Made by a program: the position numbers and the translations under genes
Shown: positions 17,378 through 27,019 of the stretch, piece after piece
Layout: each line of letters begins with the position of its first letter
Position numbering within the stretch: the first letter of the stretch is position 1
The notes under the pieces: model-generated
The model's input: only the letters and a program-made list of their open reading frames with translations
What the model was told of the DNA's origin: nothing
Databases searched by the model: none
Assembly: GCA_963697805.1 (NCBI GenBank)
Contig: CAVOPB010000003.1
Location: forward strand, 434,001 to 498,000
Direction: 5' to 3'
Length of the DNA stretch: 64,000 nt
Origin: VRUE01 sp963697805
GTDB taxonomy: Bacteria > Actinomycetota > Thermoleophilia > Solirubrobacterales > 70-9

Positions 17378-18388
17378 TCAGCGCAGCGGCCGCCGCAGCG
17401 TCGTGACGAGGCGTTCGAGCGCGTCCTGGTCGGGCTGGATCGGGGTGCCGCGGTGCCGAATCGCCAGCCAGATCAGCGCGGCGCTGAGGATTGGGCCGCC
17501 GATCCCGAGGACGAGGAACGCGGTGGACGTTTCGATTTCGCCGACCATCCAGCCGAAGTTCATCCCGAAGAACCCGGTCATGAACGTCAGCGGCAGGAAG
17601 ATCGTCGCCACCACCGTCAGCCAGTAGATCGTCTCGTTCATTCGCAGGTTTATCACCTTCGCCATCGAGTCGGCGGCGGCGTCGATCCCGTCGATCAGCC
17701 GGTTGATCTGGCTGTAGACACGCTCGAAATAGCTTTCGCTGTCGGCTTCGAGCCCTCGCACCTGGCCGATCTCCTGGCCCATCCGCTCGAACCTGCCCCG
17801 CAGCGGGCTCAGCCGGCGACGCATTCTCGTCAGCCTGACGTTGATCGCCCGCAGCGTCCCGGCCCGGACCCGTGCGTTGCCGGTTTCCCCGGCCAGCACC
17901 TGCAGCCCCTCGAGCGCCAGCTCGGTCGCGCCGAGGGCATCGAAGGCGGTCGCGACCATCGCGTCGAGGACGACGTAGACGACGTACTGCTCGCTCCGCC
18001 CCTCGGTGCTGTATTCGGGAAGGAGCTCCGGCAGCGAGACGGCCTCCCGATGGAGGGTGAGGATGAAATCGCCGTGGACGAGGACGTTGACCTCGATCGC
18101 TTCCAGCCACTCGTCCTCGCCGTCTTCTCCGGCCGTCGGCTCGAGGTAGCAATGGAATGGGAAGACGACGTGCTCGGTGTCGGCGTGGAACTTCCGCGAC
18201 GGCCGGCCGACGTGGCCGAAGCTGAGTAGGGCGACGAGGGCGTGCTCGGGGATGTCGAGGGCCTCGGCGATCTCCCCGGCGGAGTGGCGGTCGGCGCAGA
18301 GGTCGGCCCAGAAGAAGTGCCCCTCGGCGCGCAGGCGACCGATCCGCTCGCGATCCTCGGCGCCGAGCCCCTCGACGATCTCGCTCAT
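17378..18388 (-). CDS. corA: CorA-family divalent cation transporter
   Basis: The 336-residue protein fits CorA: an N-terminal cytoplasmic domain (residues 1-~240), a long coiled stalk (RLTRMRRRLSPLRGRFERM), and two C-terminal transmembrane helices, the first ending in the signature G275-M-N (FFGMNFGW). The second is FLVLGIGGPILSAALIWLAI. CorA proteins are pentameric channels for Mg2+, with Co2+/Ni2+ or Zn2+ carried by some members. ATG 18388 is 90 bases from the divergent fatty-acid gene. The short C-terminal tail after the second helix is basic, as usual. Confidence 0.92.
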   Translation of the reverse strand: MSEIVEGLGAEDRERIGRLRAEGHFFWADLCADRHSAGEIAEALDIPEHALVALLSFGHVGRPSRKFHADTEHVVFPFHCYLEPTAGEDGEDEWLEAIEVNVLVHGDFILTLHREAVSLPELLPEYSTEGRSEQYVVYVVLDAMVATAFDALGATELALEGLQVLAGETGNARVRAGTLRAINVRLTRMRRRLSPLRGRFERMGQEIGQVRGLEADSESYFERVYSQINRLIDGIDAAADSMAKVINLRMNETIYWLTVVATIFLPLTFMTGFFGMNFGWMVGEIETSTAFLVLGIGGPILSAALIWLAIRHRGTPIQPDQDALERLVTTLRRPLR

Positions 18389-18478
18389 CGGACCCGAGGC
18401 TAGGCGGCAGACCGGATAGCCTCCGCACTCGCGGCCCAGGCCGCATTCCAAAGCCAATACTCCGGAGGACCCAGCCAC

Positions 18479-20463
<1,985 letters not shown>

Positions 20464-20479
<16 letters not shown>

Positions 20480-21237
20480 ACATAGGGGGTCCCGAGCGGC
20501 TGGCCGAGCTCATCGCGGGCGCGGGGACGGTCGTCGCCCTGACCGGCGCCGGCGTCTCGGTGCCCTCGGGGATCCCCGACTTCCGCACCCCGGAGACCGG
20601 GCTCTGGGAGAACGTCGACCCGATGGAGGTCGCGCACATCGATGTCTTCGAGCGCGACCCGGCCCGGTTCTGGGCCTACTACCGGCCCCGCTTCCACTCG
20701 CTCGGCGACAAACGGCCGAACCGCGCCCACGAGGCCCTGGCCGAGCTCGAGCGGCGGAATTTCCTGGCGGGGGTCATCACCCAGAACATCGACCGCCTCC
20801 ATCGTGCGGCCGGCTCCGAGAACGTCGTCGAGGTGCACGGCTCGATCGAGACCTCATCCTGCACGCGCTGCGGGGCCTCCTACGGGATCGACGAGGTCGA
20901 CGCGCTCTTCAACGCCGACGGGGTCGCCAAGTGTGGCGCCTGTGGGGGCGCGGTCAAACCCGGAGTCGTGCTGTTCGGCGAGCTGCTGCCGGAGGAGGCG
21001 ATGCGGCGGGCTCAGGAGCTGGCGGCAGGCGCCGACCTGATGCTCTGCGTCGGCAGCTCGCTCGTCGTCCATCCGGTCGCCGGGCTGCCGGCGGTGACGC
21101 TCGCCGGAGGCGGCCGGCTCGCGATCGTCACCGAGGGCGCGACGCCCTACGACGGCGACGCGGTGCTGAAGCTCGACGGCGAGGTCGACGAGGAGCTGTC
21201 CGCCCTGCTCGGCGCGCTCCCCCAGCTCAGAACCTGA
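20464..21237 (+). CDS. Sir2-family NAD-dependent protein deacylase
   Basis: Starting at GTG 20464 inside the end of the fatty-acid oxidation gene, the 257-residue protein has the sirtuin NAD-binding motifs 'TGAGVSVPSGIPDFR' and 'TQNIDRLH', the catalytic His in 'VEVHGS', and a four-cysteine zinc site (CTRC...CGAC). An 'SLVVHP' loop follows. It would remove acyl groups from lysines using NAD. The overlap with a CoA-dependent beta-oxidation enzyme suggests control of acyl-CoA metabolism, as sirtuins deacylate acyl-CoA synthetases in other bacteria; that link is inference. Confidence 0.92.
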
Positions 21238-21562
21238 CGCCGGCCTCTTTGCAGGCGTCGGTGATCGTCGTCGAGCGCGGCGAGTCGAAGTTCGCCGAAC
21301 GCATGCAGATCTGTTGCGCTTTCGTGCCGCAGCCGACGATCGGTTCGGCGCCGACGCGGCCGGCGACGGCGACTTCGATGCAGCCGGAATGTGCGCCGCC
21401 GTTTTCGTCGAGCAGCGGCCTCTCGTTGTGGGCGGGGACGAACAGCAGCGCCAGCACCGCGATCAAGGTCACCGCGAGCCCGGCGATGAGCACGTTCCGC
21501 TCGCGCGCGGTGAGTTTGCGCAGCGGGGTGTTGACGCGGTTGTAGTGCCCTTCGAGTGGCAT
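21227..21562 (-). CDS. Small single-pass membrane protein
   Basis: From ATG 21562 the 111-residue product has a short basic cytoplasmic N-terminus (LRKLTARERN) and one transmembrane helix (VLIAGLAVTLIAVLALLFV). An exported domain follows with three or four Cys (HSGCIEVAVAGRVG, IVGCGTKAQQIC, DACKEAGV), likely disulfide-bonded. An upstream ATG (21574) would add four residues. The gene ends 11 bases inside the sirtuin gene, tail to tail. The fold is unknown, though the Cys spacing suggests a small secreted domain. Confidence 0.65.
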   Translation of the reverse strand: MPLEGHYNRVNTPLRKLTARERNVLIAGLAVTLIAVLALLFVPAHNERPLLDENGGAHSGCIEVAVAGRVGAEPIVGCGTKAQQICMRSANFDSPRSTTITDACKEAGVRF

Positions 21563-21723
21563 CGCGAGCAGCATAGAGCCCCGATTGGTGGCGGGATCTG
21601 GCCACTTGGGAGAAAGATCGGCGCCGATCTTTGGACGTGTGTACGTGGTGGCGAGGGCCGCGCGCCGGAAGGCTGTCGGCCATGTGCACCCGGGCGCCTG
21701 CCCGCGATTGACGAAAGGAACAA

Positions 21724-23082
21724 ATGAATTTGTTGGCAGCGGTGGATACGGGCAACACCTCATGGCAGCTGACGGCGGCAACGTTCGTCGGCCTCATGAG
21801 CGTCCCGGGCCTGATGGTCCTCTACGGCGGCGTGATGCAGAAACGCTGGTCGGTGAACTCGATGATGATGTCGTTCGTCGCGTTCGCGCTTGTGGTCGTT
21901 CTCTGGTGTCTGTTCGCCTTCAAGATGGGCTTCGGAGAGCCGATCCATCTCGCCGATAGCGGCTTCTTCGGGAATTTCTGGGGCCAGCCCGGCTCGATTC
22001 TGAGCAGTTCTGAACTGCTGAATACCGCGCACATTCCGGAGTACCCCGAACTCGAATTCACGTTCCCGCAGTCGACCCTGGCCTACTTCCAGATCGTCTT
22101 CGCGGGGATCACGCCGCTGCTGATGCTCGGCTCGGTTCTGGGCCGGATCAACTTCAAGGCCTGGATCCCGTTCGTCGGGCTCTGGACGGTGTTCGTCTAC
22201 ACGATCAACGCCTTCCTGATCTGGGGCGGCGGCTTCTTCGCCCAGCACGGAGCGGTCGACTTCTCCGGCGGCTATGTCATCCATCTCGCGGCCGGCGTCT
22301 CGGGCTTCGTCGCGGCCTGGGTGATCGGTCCGCGCCTGCAGCGTGACCGCGAGATCGACGCGCCGAACAACCTGGCGATGGTCGCGGTAGGTGCCGGGCT
22401 GCTGTGGATGGGCTGGAACGGCTTCAACGGTGGAGACTGGTACGAAGCCGGCGAAATCGCCTCGGGTGCCGTGCTCAACACCAACCTCTGCACCGCTGTG
22501 GCGCTCCTTGTCTGGGTCGCATGGGACTACCTCACCGGGCGCAAGCCGAGCCTGATCGGCAGCGTCAACGGGATGATCGTCGGGCTCGTCGCGATCACTC
22601 CCGGCGCCGGCTTCGTCAACGGCTGGGGCGCGATCGTCATCGGCGTCGTCTCCTCGACGATCGTCTACTTCGCGCTCAATTATCTGAGCCGGGTGGCGCC
22701 GTTCCGCGGCGTCGACGACACCCTCGGCGTCGTCTACACCCACGGGTTCGCCGGGCTGCTCGGCGGCCTGCTGGTCGGCATCTTCGCCAACAGCGCGATG
22801 GCCGAAACGGTCCTCGCCGGAACGATCTCCGGCGGCGGCCTGCACCTGCTCGGCTGGCAGGCGCTGACCGCCCTCTGGGTGATCGTGTTCTCCGCGATCG
22901 GCACATTCATCCTGCTCAGGCTGGTCGGCCTGTTCGTGCCTCTGCGGATGACCGAGGAGGACATGGAGACCGGCGACATCGCCGTCCACGGGCACGAGGT
23001 GTACCCGTCGGACGTGCCCTCGCTCGGATTCCCCGACGGGGTGCAGGGACGCCCAGCGCCCGCACCCGGCGGCGCAGCCTAA
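21724..23082 (+). CDS. amt: Ammonium transporter Amt
   Basis: The 452-residue membrane protein has about eleven hydrophobic segments and the Amt pore-lining twin histidines at His187 (GYVIHLAAGVSGF) and His340 (YTHGFAG). It also has 'GLLWMGWNGFNGG' and 'ITPGAGFVNGWGAIVIG', which are standard Amt signatures. AAAGGA lies just before ATG 21724. Unlike many bacterial loci there is no PII gene next door; the only PII gene in the window is at 30651. The cytosolic C-terminal tail ends in a Pro/Ala/Gly-rich stretch. A bidirectional terminator follows. Confidence 0.95.
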   Translation: MNLLAAVDTGNTSWQLTAATFVGLMSVPGLMVLYGGVMQKRWSVNSMMMSFVAFALVVVLWCLFAFKMGFGEPIHLADSGFFGNFWGQPGSILSSSELLNTAHIPEYPELEFTFPQSTLAYFQIVFAGITPLLMLGSVLGRINFKAWIPFVGLWTVFVYTINAFLIWGGGFFAQHGAVDFSGGYVIHLAAGVSGFVAAWVIGPRLQRDREIDAPNNLAMVAVGAGLLWMGWNGFNGGDWYEAGEIASGAVLNTNLCTAVALLVWVAWDYLTGRKPSLIGSVNGMIVGLVAITPGAGFVNGWGAIVIGVVSSTIVYFALNYLSRVAPFRGVDDTLGVVYTHGFAGLLGGLLVGIFANSAMAETVLAGTISGGGLHLLGWQALTALWVIVFSAIGTFILLRLVGLFVPLRMTEEDMETGDIAVHGHEVYPSDVPSLGFPDGVQGRPAPAPGGAA

Positions 23083-23106
23083 CAGCCCGCCGACCCCGAC
23101 GACCTC

Positions 23107-23142
23107 GGATCCGCCTCGGTTCTCTCCCGCCGAGGCGGATCC
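23107..23142. terminator. Bidirectional terminator between amt and a LysR gene
   Basis: GGATCCGCCTCGG (23107-23119) pairs perfectly with 23130-23142 around a 10-base pyrimidine-rich loop. It sits between the stops of two convergent genes (23082 and 23144) and probably serves both. Confidence 0.75.
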
Positions 23143-23143
23143 G

Positions 23144-24064
23144 TCAGGTCGCGCCGGCGCGCCCGCGCGAACGGGCCGCGTCGCGGAGGACGTCGAGCAT
23201 CGTCGCCACCGCCGGCGTCACGGTCGCCGCGCGCGGGGTCGCGGCGAAGACGCTGCGCACTGGGCTGGTCGGGCTCAGCTTCCTGGTCTGGATGTCGTCC
23301 CGGGCCCCCGACAGCGCCAGCTCCGGGATCAGGGCGACGCCCACCCCCGTCGCGACCAGGCCCTGGACGACCTGGTAGTCGTCGCTCTCGAACGAGACCC
23401 GAGGCTCGAAGCCGGCGGCGTGGCAGGAGCGGACGACGTGCCTGGCGCAGGGGCTCGCCTCCGACGTCTGCACCCACGCCTCATCGCGCAGGTCCTCGAG
23501 CCTGAGCTTGCTCTTCGACGCCAGACGGTGGCCGTGGGGGAGCGCGAGATGCAGCGGGTCCTCGAACAGGGGGAAACGCCGGATCCCCGCCTCGAGGCGC
23601 TCGCCGACGCCTTTGAATTCGAACAGCAGAACGAGATCGAACTCGCCCGAGCGAAGCCGCGGCGCGATCGCCTCCGGCTCGTCCTCGGCCAGCGTCAGCT
23701 CCACACCCGGGTGCGAGGCTCGGAAGCCGGCGATCGCCTGCGGCATCAGGGTCGCGCCGGCGGTGGGGAAGGAGGCCGTGCGAAGCCGGCCGCCGCGACC
23801 GGCGGAGATTGCCGCGACCGCGACCTCCGCCGCCTCGATCCCGGCCAGGATCCCGTCGGCGTGCCCGGCAAGCGCGGCGCCCGCGGCGGTCGGCCTCGCT
23901 CCACCGCGACTGCGCTCGATCAGCGGGGCCCCGGCTTCTCGCTCCAGGGTCGCGATCGCCTGCGAGACGGCGGACTGGGAGTAGGCGAGGGAGTCGGCCG
24001 CCCCGGAGAAGGAGCCGTGGTCGATGACCCCGCGGAGGATCCTGAGGCGGCCGGCATTTAGCAT
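23144..24064 (-). CDS. LysR-family transcriptional regulator
   Basis: The 306-residue protein begins with a winged helix-turn-helix (LRILRGVIDHGSFSGAADSLAYSQSAVSQAIATLEREAG, LysR HTH region residues ~5-45). The periplasmic-binding-like effector domain follows (GRLRTASFPTAGATLMPQAI through the C-terminus). ATG 24064 lies within one arm of an inverted repeat that also flanks the promoter of the divergent universal-stress gene, the usual LysR arrangement of autoregulation plus control of the divergent neighbour. The C-terminal ~20 residues are Arg/Ala-rich. The effector is unknown. Confidence 0.92.
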   Translation of the reverse strand: MLNAGRLRILRGVIDHGSFSGAADSLAYSQSAVSQAIATLEREAGAPLIERSRGGARPTAAGAALAGHADGILAGIEAAEVAVAAISAGRGGRLRTASFPTAGATLMPQAIAGFRASHPGVELTLAEDEPEAIAPRLRSGEFDLVLLFEFKGVGERLEAGIRRFPLFEDPLHLALPHGHRLASKSKLRLEDLRDEAWVQTSEASPCARHVVRSCHAAGFEPRVSFESDDYQVVQGLVATGVGVALIPELALSGARDDIQTRKLSPTSPVRSVFAATPRAATVTPAVATMLDVLRDAARSRGRAGAT

Positions 24065-24110
24065 TAGCAAAGCTGATTGTAACCAGCAGAGAAAACAGTT
24101 GTGCTAATGC
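24061..24110. promoter_or_regulatory. 9-bp inverted repeat between lysR and usp
   Basis: GCATTAGCA (24061-24069) and TGCTAATGC (24102-24110) are exact inverted repeats separated by 32 bases. They cover the lysR start codon and the divergent promoter region. A smaller dyad, GCTG...CAGC, lies between them. The arrangement fits a LysR regulatory site controlling both genes; binding is inferred. Confidence 0.55.
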
Positions 24111-24170
24111 GACCGGTCTGCCAGTCTCGCGCTCAAGCTTCGAATACGACGAACTCAGAGGAGGCAGGAA

Positions 24171-24854
24171 ATGGCACTGAAGATCATTGTTTCCTACGAC
24201 GACACCGACAACGATCGCGACGCCCTCGCGCTGGGCCGGCTGCTGGCCGTCACCGGCGCCGAGCTGGCTCTCGCCTACGTCCGTCACTCCTTCGGGGAGT
24301 CACTCGAGCAGCAGCAGGCAGAGCAGCTGTTGGAGCGGGGCGCCGCCTCGGTCGGCACCCCCGAGATGCGGAAGCACGTCGTCGTCAACCCGGCGACGAG
24401 CGAGGGCCTGATGGAACTGGCCGAGACCGAGAGCGCGGACATCATCGTCTTCGGCTCCGAGTACAGAACCGCGAACGGCACCCTGAAGCCGGGGATCTCG
24501 GCGCACAAACTCCTGCTGGGCGGCCGATCGGCGATCGGCGTCGCTCCGGCCGGGCTCCACACGAATCCCGCCGTCAGCGTCAACACCATCGGCGTCATCG
24601 ACGAGGGCGACGCGAGCGCTCGCCAGACCGCGGACAGCCTCGCCTCGGCGCTTGGCGCAGGTGTCGTCGAGCACGGCTCCGGTCCGGTCGACCTGCTCGT
24701 CGTCGGGTCCCGACCCGAGTCTCCCCAGGGCCGGGTGACCCTCAGCGCCGCGAGCGACTACGCCGTCGAGGCTGCGACCTACCCGGTGATGGTGATCCCG
24801 CGCGGGGTCGCCCTCGACTTCGGGGTTACTCAGACCGAGCCGGCCTCTGCGTGA
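24171..24854 (+). CDS. Universal stress protein (two UspA-like halves)
   Basis: GGAGG lies ahead of ATG 24171. The 227-residue protein starts like UspA (KIIVSYDDTDNDRDALALGRLLA) and has a first half ending near residue 130 in 'HKLLLGGRSAIGVAPAG'. A shorter second half begins at 'VSVNTIGVIDEGDASAR' and ends in 'AATYPVMVIPRG'. The nucleotide-binding G-2x-G-9x-G/S motif is not clearly preserved in the second half. Usp proteins help survival in stress, by ATP binding or protein interaction. It is divergently arranged with a LysR regulator that probably controls it. The last 29 bases overlap the convergent gene at 24826. Confidence 0.8.
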   Translation: MALKIIVSYDDTDNDRDALALGRLLAVTGAELALAYVRHSFGESLEQQQAEQLLERGAASVGTPEMRKHVVVNPATSEGLMELAETESADIIVFGSEYRTANGTLKPGISAHKLLLGGRSAIGVAPAGLHTNPAVSVNTIGVIDEGDASARQTADSLASALGAGVVEHGSGPVDLLVVGSRPESPQGRVTLSAASDYAVEAATYPVMVIPRGVALDFGVTQTEPASA

Positions 24855-25272
24855 GGAGGAGGACGGCCGCGACCTCCGGGTCGCGGCCGTCGAGCCGCCG
24901 CTGCGCCTCGGCCCACTCGAGCTGGCGTGCGTCGCGGCCGGCGGTCATCTCGCCCAGGGCCGCCAGGGCGCGATCCAGTGAATCCACCTCGACGACGATC
25001 GCGGTCGGGGCGGGGCGCGACCGCCTCGCCTCGCCGGCCTCCTCGAGAAGGCGGCTCGTCACGTCGGTCGCCTTGCGCTCGGCATTCGACCAGCCCTGAC
25101 CGAAGGAGAGCTCCGGCGGCGACAGCTCGGGGCTCTCGATCACCTTCAGCTCCGAGGTGACCGGGTCCCAGTCGCGTTCACCGAGCTTGACCGACCGTTC
25201 CTCCACCCACGGTTCGAGGACGTCTCGCCGGAGCTCCTCGAGATCGACATTGAAGACCCGGGCGTGGCTCAT
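24826..25272 (-). CDS. Conserved-looking protein of unknown function
   Basis: This 148-residue acidic protein is predicted mostly helical (VDLEELRRDVLEPWVEERSVKLGERDW, ERKATDVTSRLLEEAGEARR), with a beta-strand region 'TAIVVEVDSLDRALAALGEM'. It has no signal peptide or membrane span and no motif I recognise. Its end overlaps the universal-stress gene on the other strand by 29 bases. The start ATG 25272 is 54 bases from the divergent HAD gene. It may be a small cytoplasmic regulator, but nothing in the sequence says which. Confidence 0.6.
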   Translation of the reverse strand: MSHARVFNVDLEELRRDVLEPWVEERSVKLGERDWDPVTSELKVIESPELSPPELSFGQGWSNAERKATDVTSRLLEEAGEARRSRPAPTAIVVEVDSLDRALAALGEMTAGRDARQLEWAEAQRRLDGRDPEVAAVLLLTQRPARSE

Positions 25273-25326
25273 GCCGTGGCTGATCTCGACGTGGAAGGCG
25301 ATCCGGCAACTCTATGCTCCGGCGCG

Positions 25327-25983
25327 ATGAACGTAGCCCAACCAGCCGCCGTCGTCTTCGACAACGATGGGCTCCTGCTCGACACGGAGTCGGTCTGGAC
25401 CCGCGCTGAGAGGGACCTCTTCGAGCGCCGCGGGTTGGAGTTCACGCCGGCCGACAAGCGTGAGCTGGTCGGGACCTCGGCCGAGATCGCCGGCGGGATC
25501 CTCGAGCGGAGGCTGGGCGAGGAGGGGAGCGCGGAGGACCTGATCGAGGAGCTCAACGAGCTTGTCGTCGCCGAGCTCGAGCATGGGGTCGAGTCGATGG
25601 TCGGGGCCCGCGACCTGCTCGTCGACCTGCGGCAACGGGGGACTCCACTCGGCCTCGTCTCCAACTCGCCGCTCCGCTTCGTCCTGCGCTCGCTCGAGAT
25701 CGTCGGCTTCGAGGATCGCTTCGACGCCGTCATAAGCGGCCACGACGTCGCCGCCCCGAAGCCCGCGCCGGACCCCTACCTGGAGGCCTGCCGCCAACTC
25801 GGGGTCGAGGCCGGGCCGGAGGTAGTCGCCCTCGAGGACTCGCCGACCGGTGTCGCCGCGGCGCGCGCCGCCGGCCTCACCGTGATCGGCATCCCCTCAA
25901 TCGACGGCGTCGCCCTCTCCGAGGCCCACCACATCGCCGAGTCCCTTCTCGACGACGTCGTATCCCGCCATCTCCTGCTCTAA
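25327..25983 (+). CDS. HAD-superfamily phosphatase (beta-phosphoglucomutase-like)
   Basis: The 218-residue protein carries the HAD motifs in order: the nucleophile segment FDNDGLLLDTES (DxD), motif II Ser (GLVSNSP), motif III Lys (APKPAPDPY) and motif IV acidic residues (ALEDSPTGVAAARAAG). The helical cap insert between motifs I and II is the subclass I type, as in phosphoglycolate phosphatase or beta-phosphoglucomutase. The substrate is likely a small phosphorylated metabolite. ATG 25327 is preferred over an earlier in-frame GTG at 25264. The gene ends 24 bases before a palindromic repeat. Confidence 0.92.
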   Translation: MNVAQPAAVVFDNDGLLLDTESVWTRAERDLFERRGLEFTPADKRELVGTSAEIAGGILERRLGEEGSAEDLIEELNELVVAELEHGVESMVGARDLLVDLRQRGTPLGLVSNSPLRFVLRSLEIVGFEDRFDAVISGHDVAAPKPAPDPYLEACRQLGVEAGPEVVALEDSPTGVAAARAAGLTVIGIPSIDGVALSEAHHIAESLLDDVVSRHLLL

Positions 25984-26006
25984 CCGCTGCGTCCGGGGGA
26001 GTTGGG

Positions 26007-26085
26007 CCGGGATACCTCCGGACGGGCGGATACTCAAAGTGCCGGTCTGATTAGACCGGCACTTGTCCGGACGGGGGTATCCCGG
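26007..26085. repeat. Nested palindromic intergenic repeat, copy A
   Basis: Outer arms CCGGGATACC (26007-26016) and GGTATCCCGG (26076-26085) are perfectly complementary. Next come TCCGGAC (26017-26023) and GTCCGGA (26065-26071). The inner 12-bp stem AAGTGCCGGTCT (26037-26048) pairs with 26053-26064 around GATT. One side carries an unpaired strand with CGGATACTCA. The same inner core and bulge occur inverted at 36894-36972 with different outer arms. It lies between convergent genes and could also act as a terminator. Confidence 0.7.
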
Positions 26086-26086
26086 G

Positions 26087-27019
26087 TCAACCCCGCAAGA
26101 CACGACGTCGGCGGAGCACGCGCTCGCAGATCTCGAGCAACTCGCGAACGCTGCGCTCACGATCGGCGTCGAGGTCGCCGCGCAGCGCCATATTGGCGGC
26201 CTCTCCGATCTCGTGGCGACGTGCCGACAGCGTCGCCATGTCCTCCTCGTGGCCGGGGTCGACGAGGGCCCCCTGGAGCTCGATCAGCAGCGCCTCGAGC
26301 CCGACTCGGAGCTGCAGCGCAGCCTCGCGGAGGCGTTCCCCGTCGAGGTCGGCGCGGGCCCGCAGCACGAGCGTCTCGCAGGCGTCGATCCGCTCACGGC
26401 GGCCGAGCACAGCCGCCACCCGCTCCTGGGGGCGGAGCTCCTCCTCCCGGCGCCGGCGGCGCGAGGCGGGGGCCCGGATGTCGACGTCGCGGGCCTCGGT
26501 GAAGCGCCCGGCAGCGACCTCGTCGCCGCTGCCGATCCCGATCCTCACCCTGACCGCCCCCTCGGGGTCGACCTCGGCGCCGTGGGGGTCGGCCGCGGCG
26601 GTGGCCTGGGCGTGGAGCGCGCGGTTGAGCAGGGCGATCCCCTCGGCGACCAGCGCGTCGATCGAGGTCTCCTCGGCGAGCGCCGAGTTGAGCCAGGCCC
26701 CCGCCTCCGTGCTGTCGGCGAAGGGGGTCTGGGCGCGCACCGCGGTGACGCGAGTCAGCGGCAGGGTCGGCAGCTCCCCGTCGGGGTCGGCCTGGCTGGG
26801 GCGCCTGCGGCGCCGCCCCGGCGGCGGCGGCGCGCCGAGCGTTTCCAGCACCAGCACGCTCTCCGGCCCCTCCTCGCCGCCCTCCCGGGTCAGGTAGCGG
26901 CCGTCCGCCACCGGAAGCGAACCGGCGAACTCGAACTGAACGAATCCGAAATGCAGGGTGTCAGTCTTCGCCGCTGGTGCCGCCCGAGCCGCCGCCCTTG
27001 GCCTTCTTGTGGTGGCCAT
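26087..27019 (-). CDS. Conserved-looking protein, possibly regulator-like helical
   Basis: The 310-residue frame starts at ATG 27019, overlapping the end of the upstream cell-wall hydrolase gene by 59 bases. No other standard start exists before the conserved-looking 'LHFGFVQFEFAGSLPVADGRYL', so a later CTG start (~26956) is also possible. The N-terminal part seems beta-rich with 'EGPESVLVLETLGAPPPPGRRRRRP'. The C-terminal 150 residues are Glu/Arg-rich helices typical of a coiled coil. I do not recognise it, although the LHFGFxQFEF start is reminiscent of a family seen in actinobacteria next to wall-related genes. Its stop abuts palindromic repeat A. Confidence 0.6.
   Translation of the reverse strand: MATTRRPRAAARAAPAAKTDTLHFGFVQFEFAGSLPVADGRYLTREGGEEGPESVLVLETLGAPPPPGRRRRRPSQADPDGELPTLPLTRVTAVRAQTPFADSTEAGAWLNSALAEETSIDALVAEGIALLNRALHAQATAAADPHGAEVDPEGAVRVRIGIGSGDEVAAGRFTEARDVDIRAPASRRRRREEELRPQERVAAVLGRRERIDACETLVLRARADLDGERLREAALQLRVGLEALLIELQGALVDPGHEEDMATLSARRHEIGEAANMALRGDLDADRERSVRELLEICERVLRRRRVLRG

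Noticed and set aside
23107..23142. Inverted repeat considered as an operator for amt
   Set aside because: It lies between two convergent stop codons and has a perfect stem with a pyrimidine-rich loop, so a bidirectional terminator is the simpler reading.
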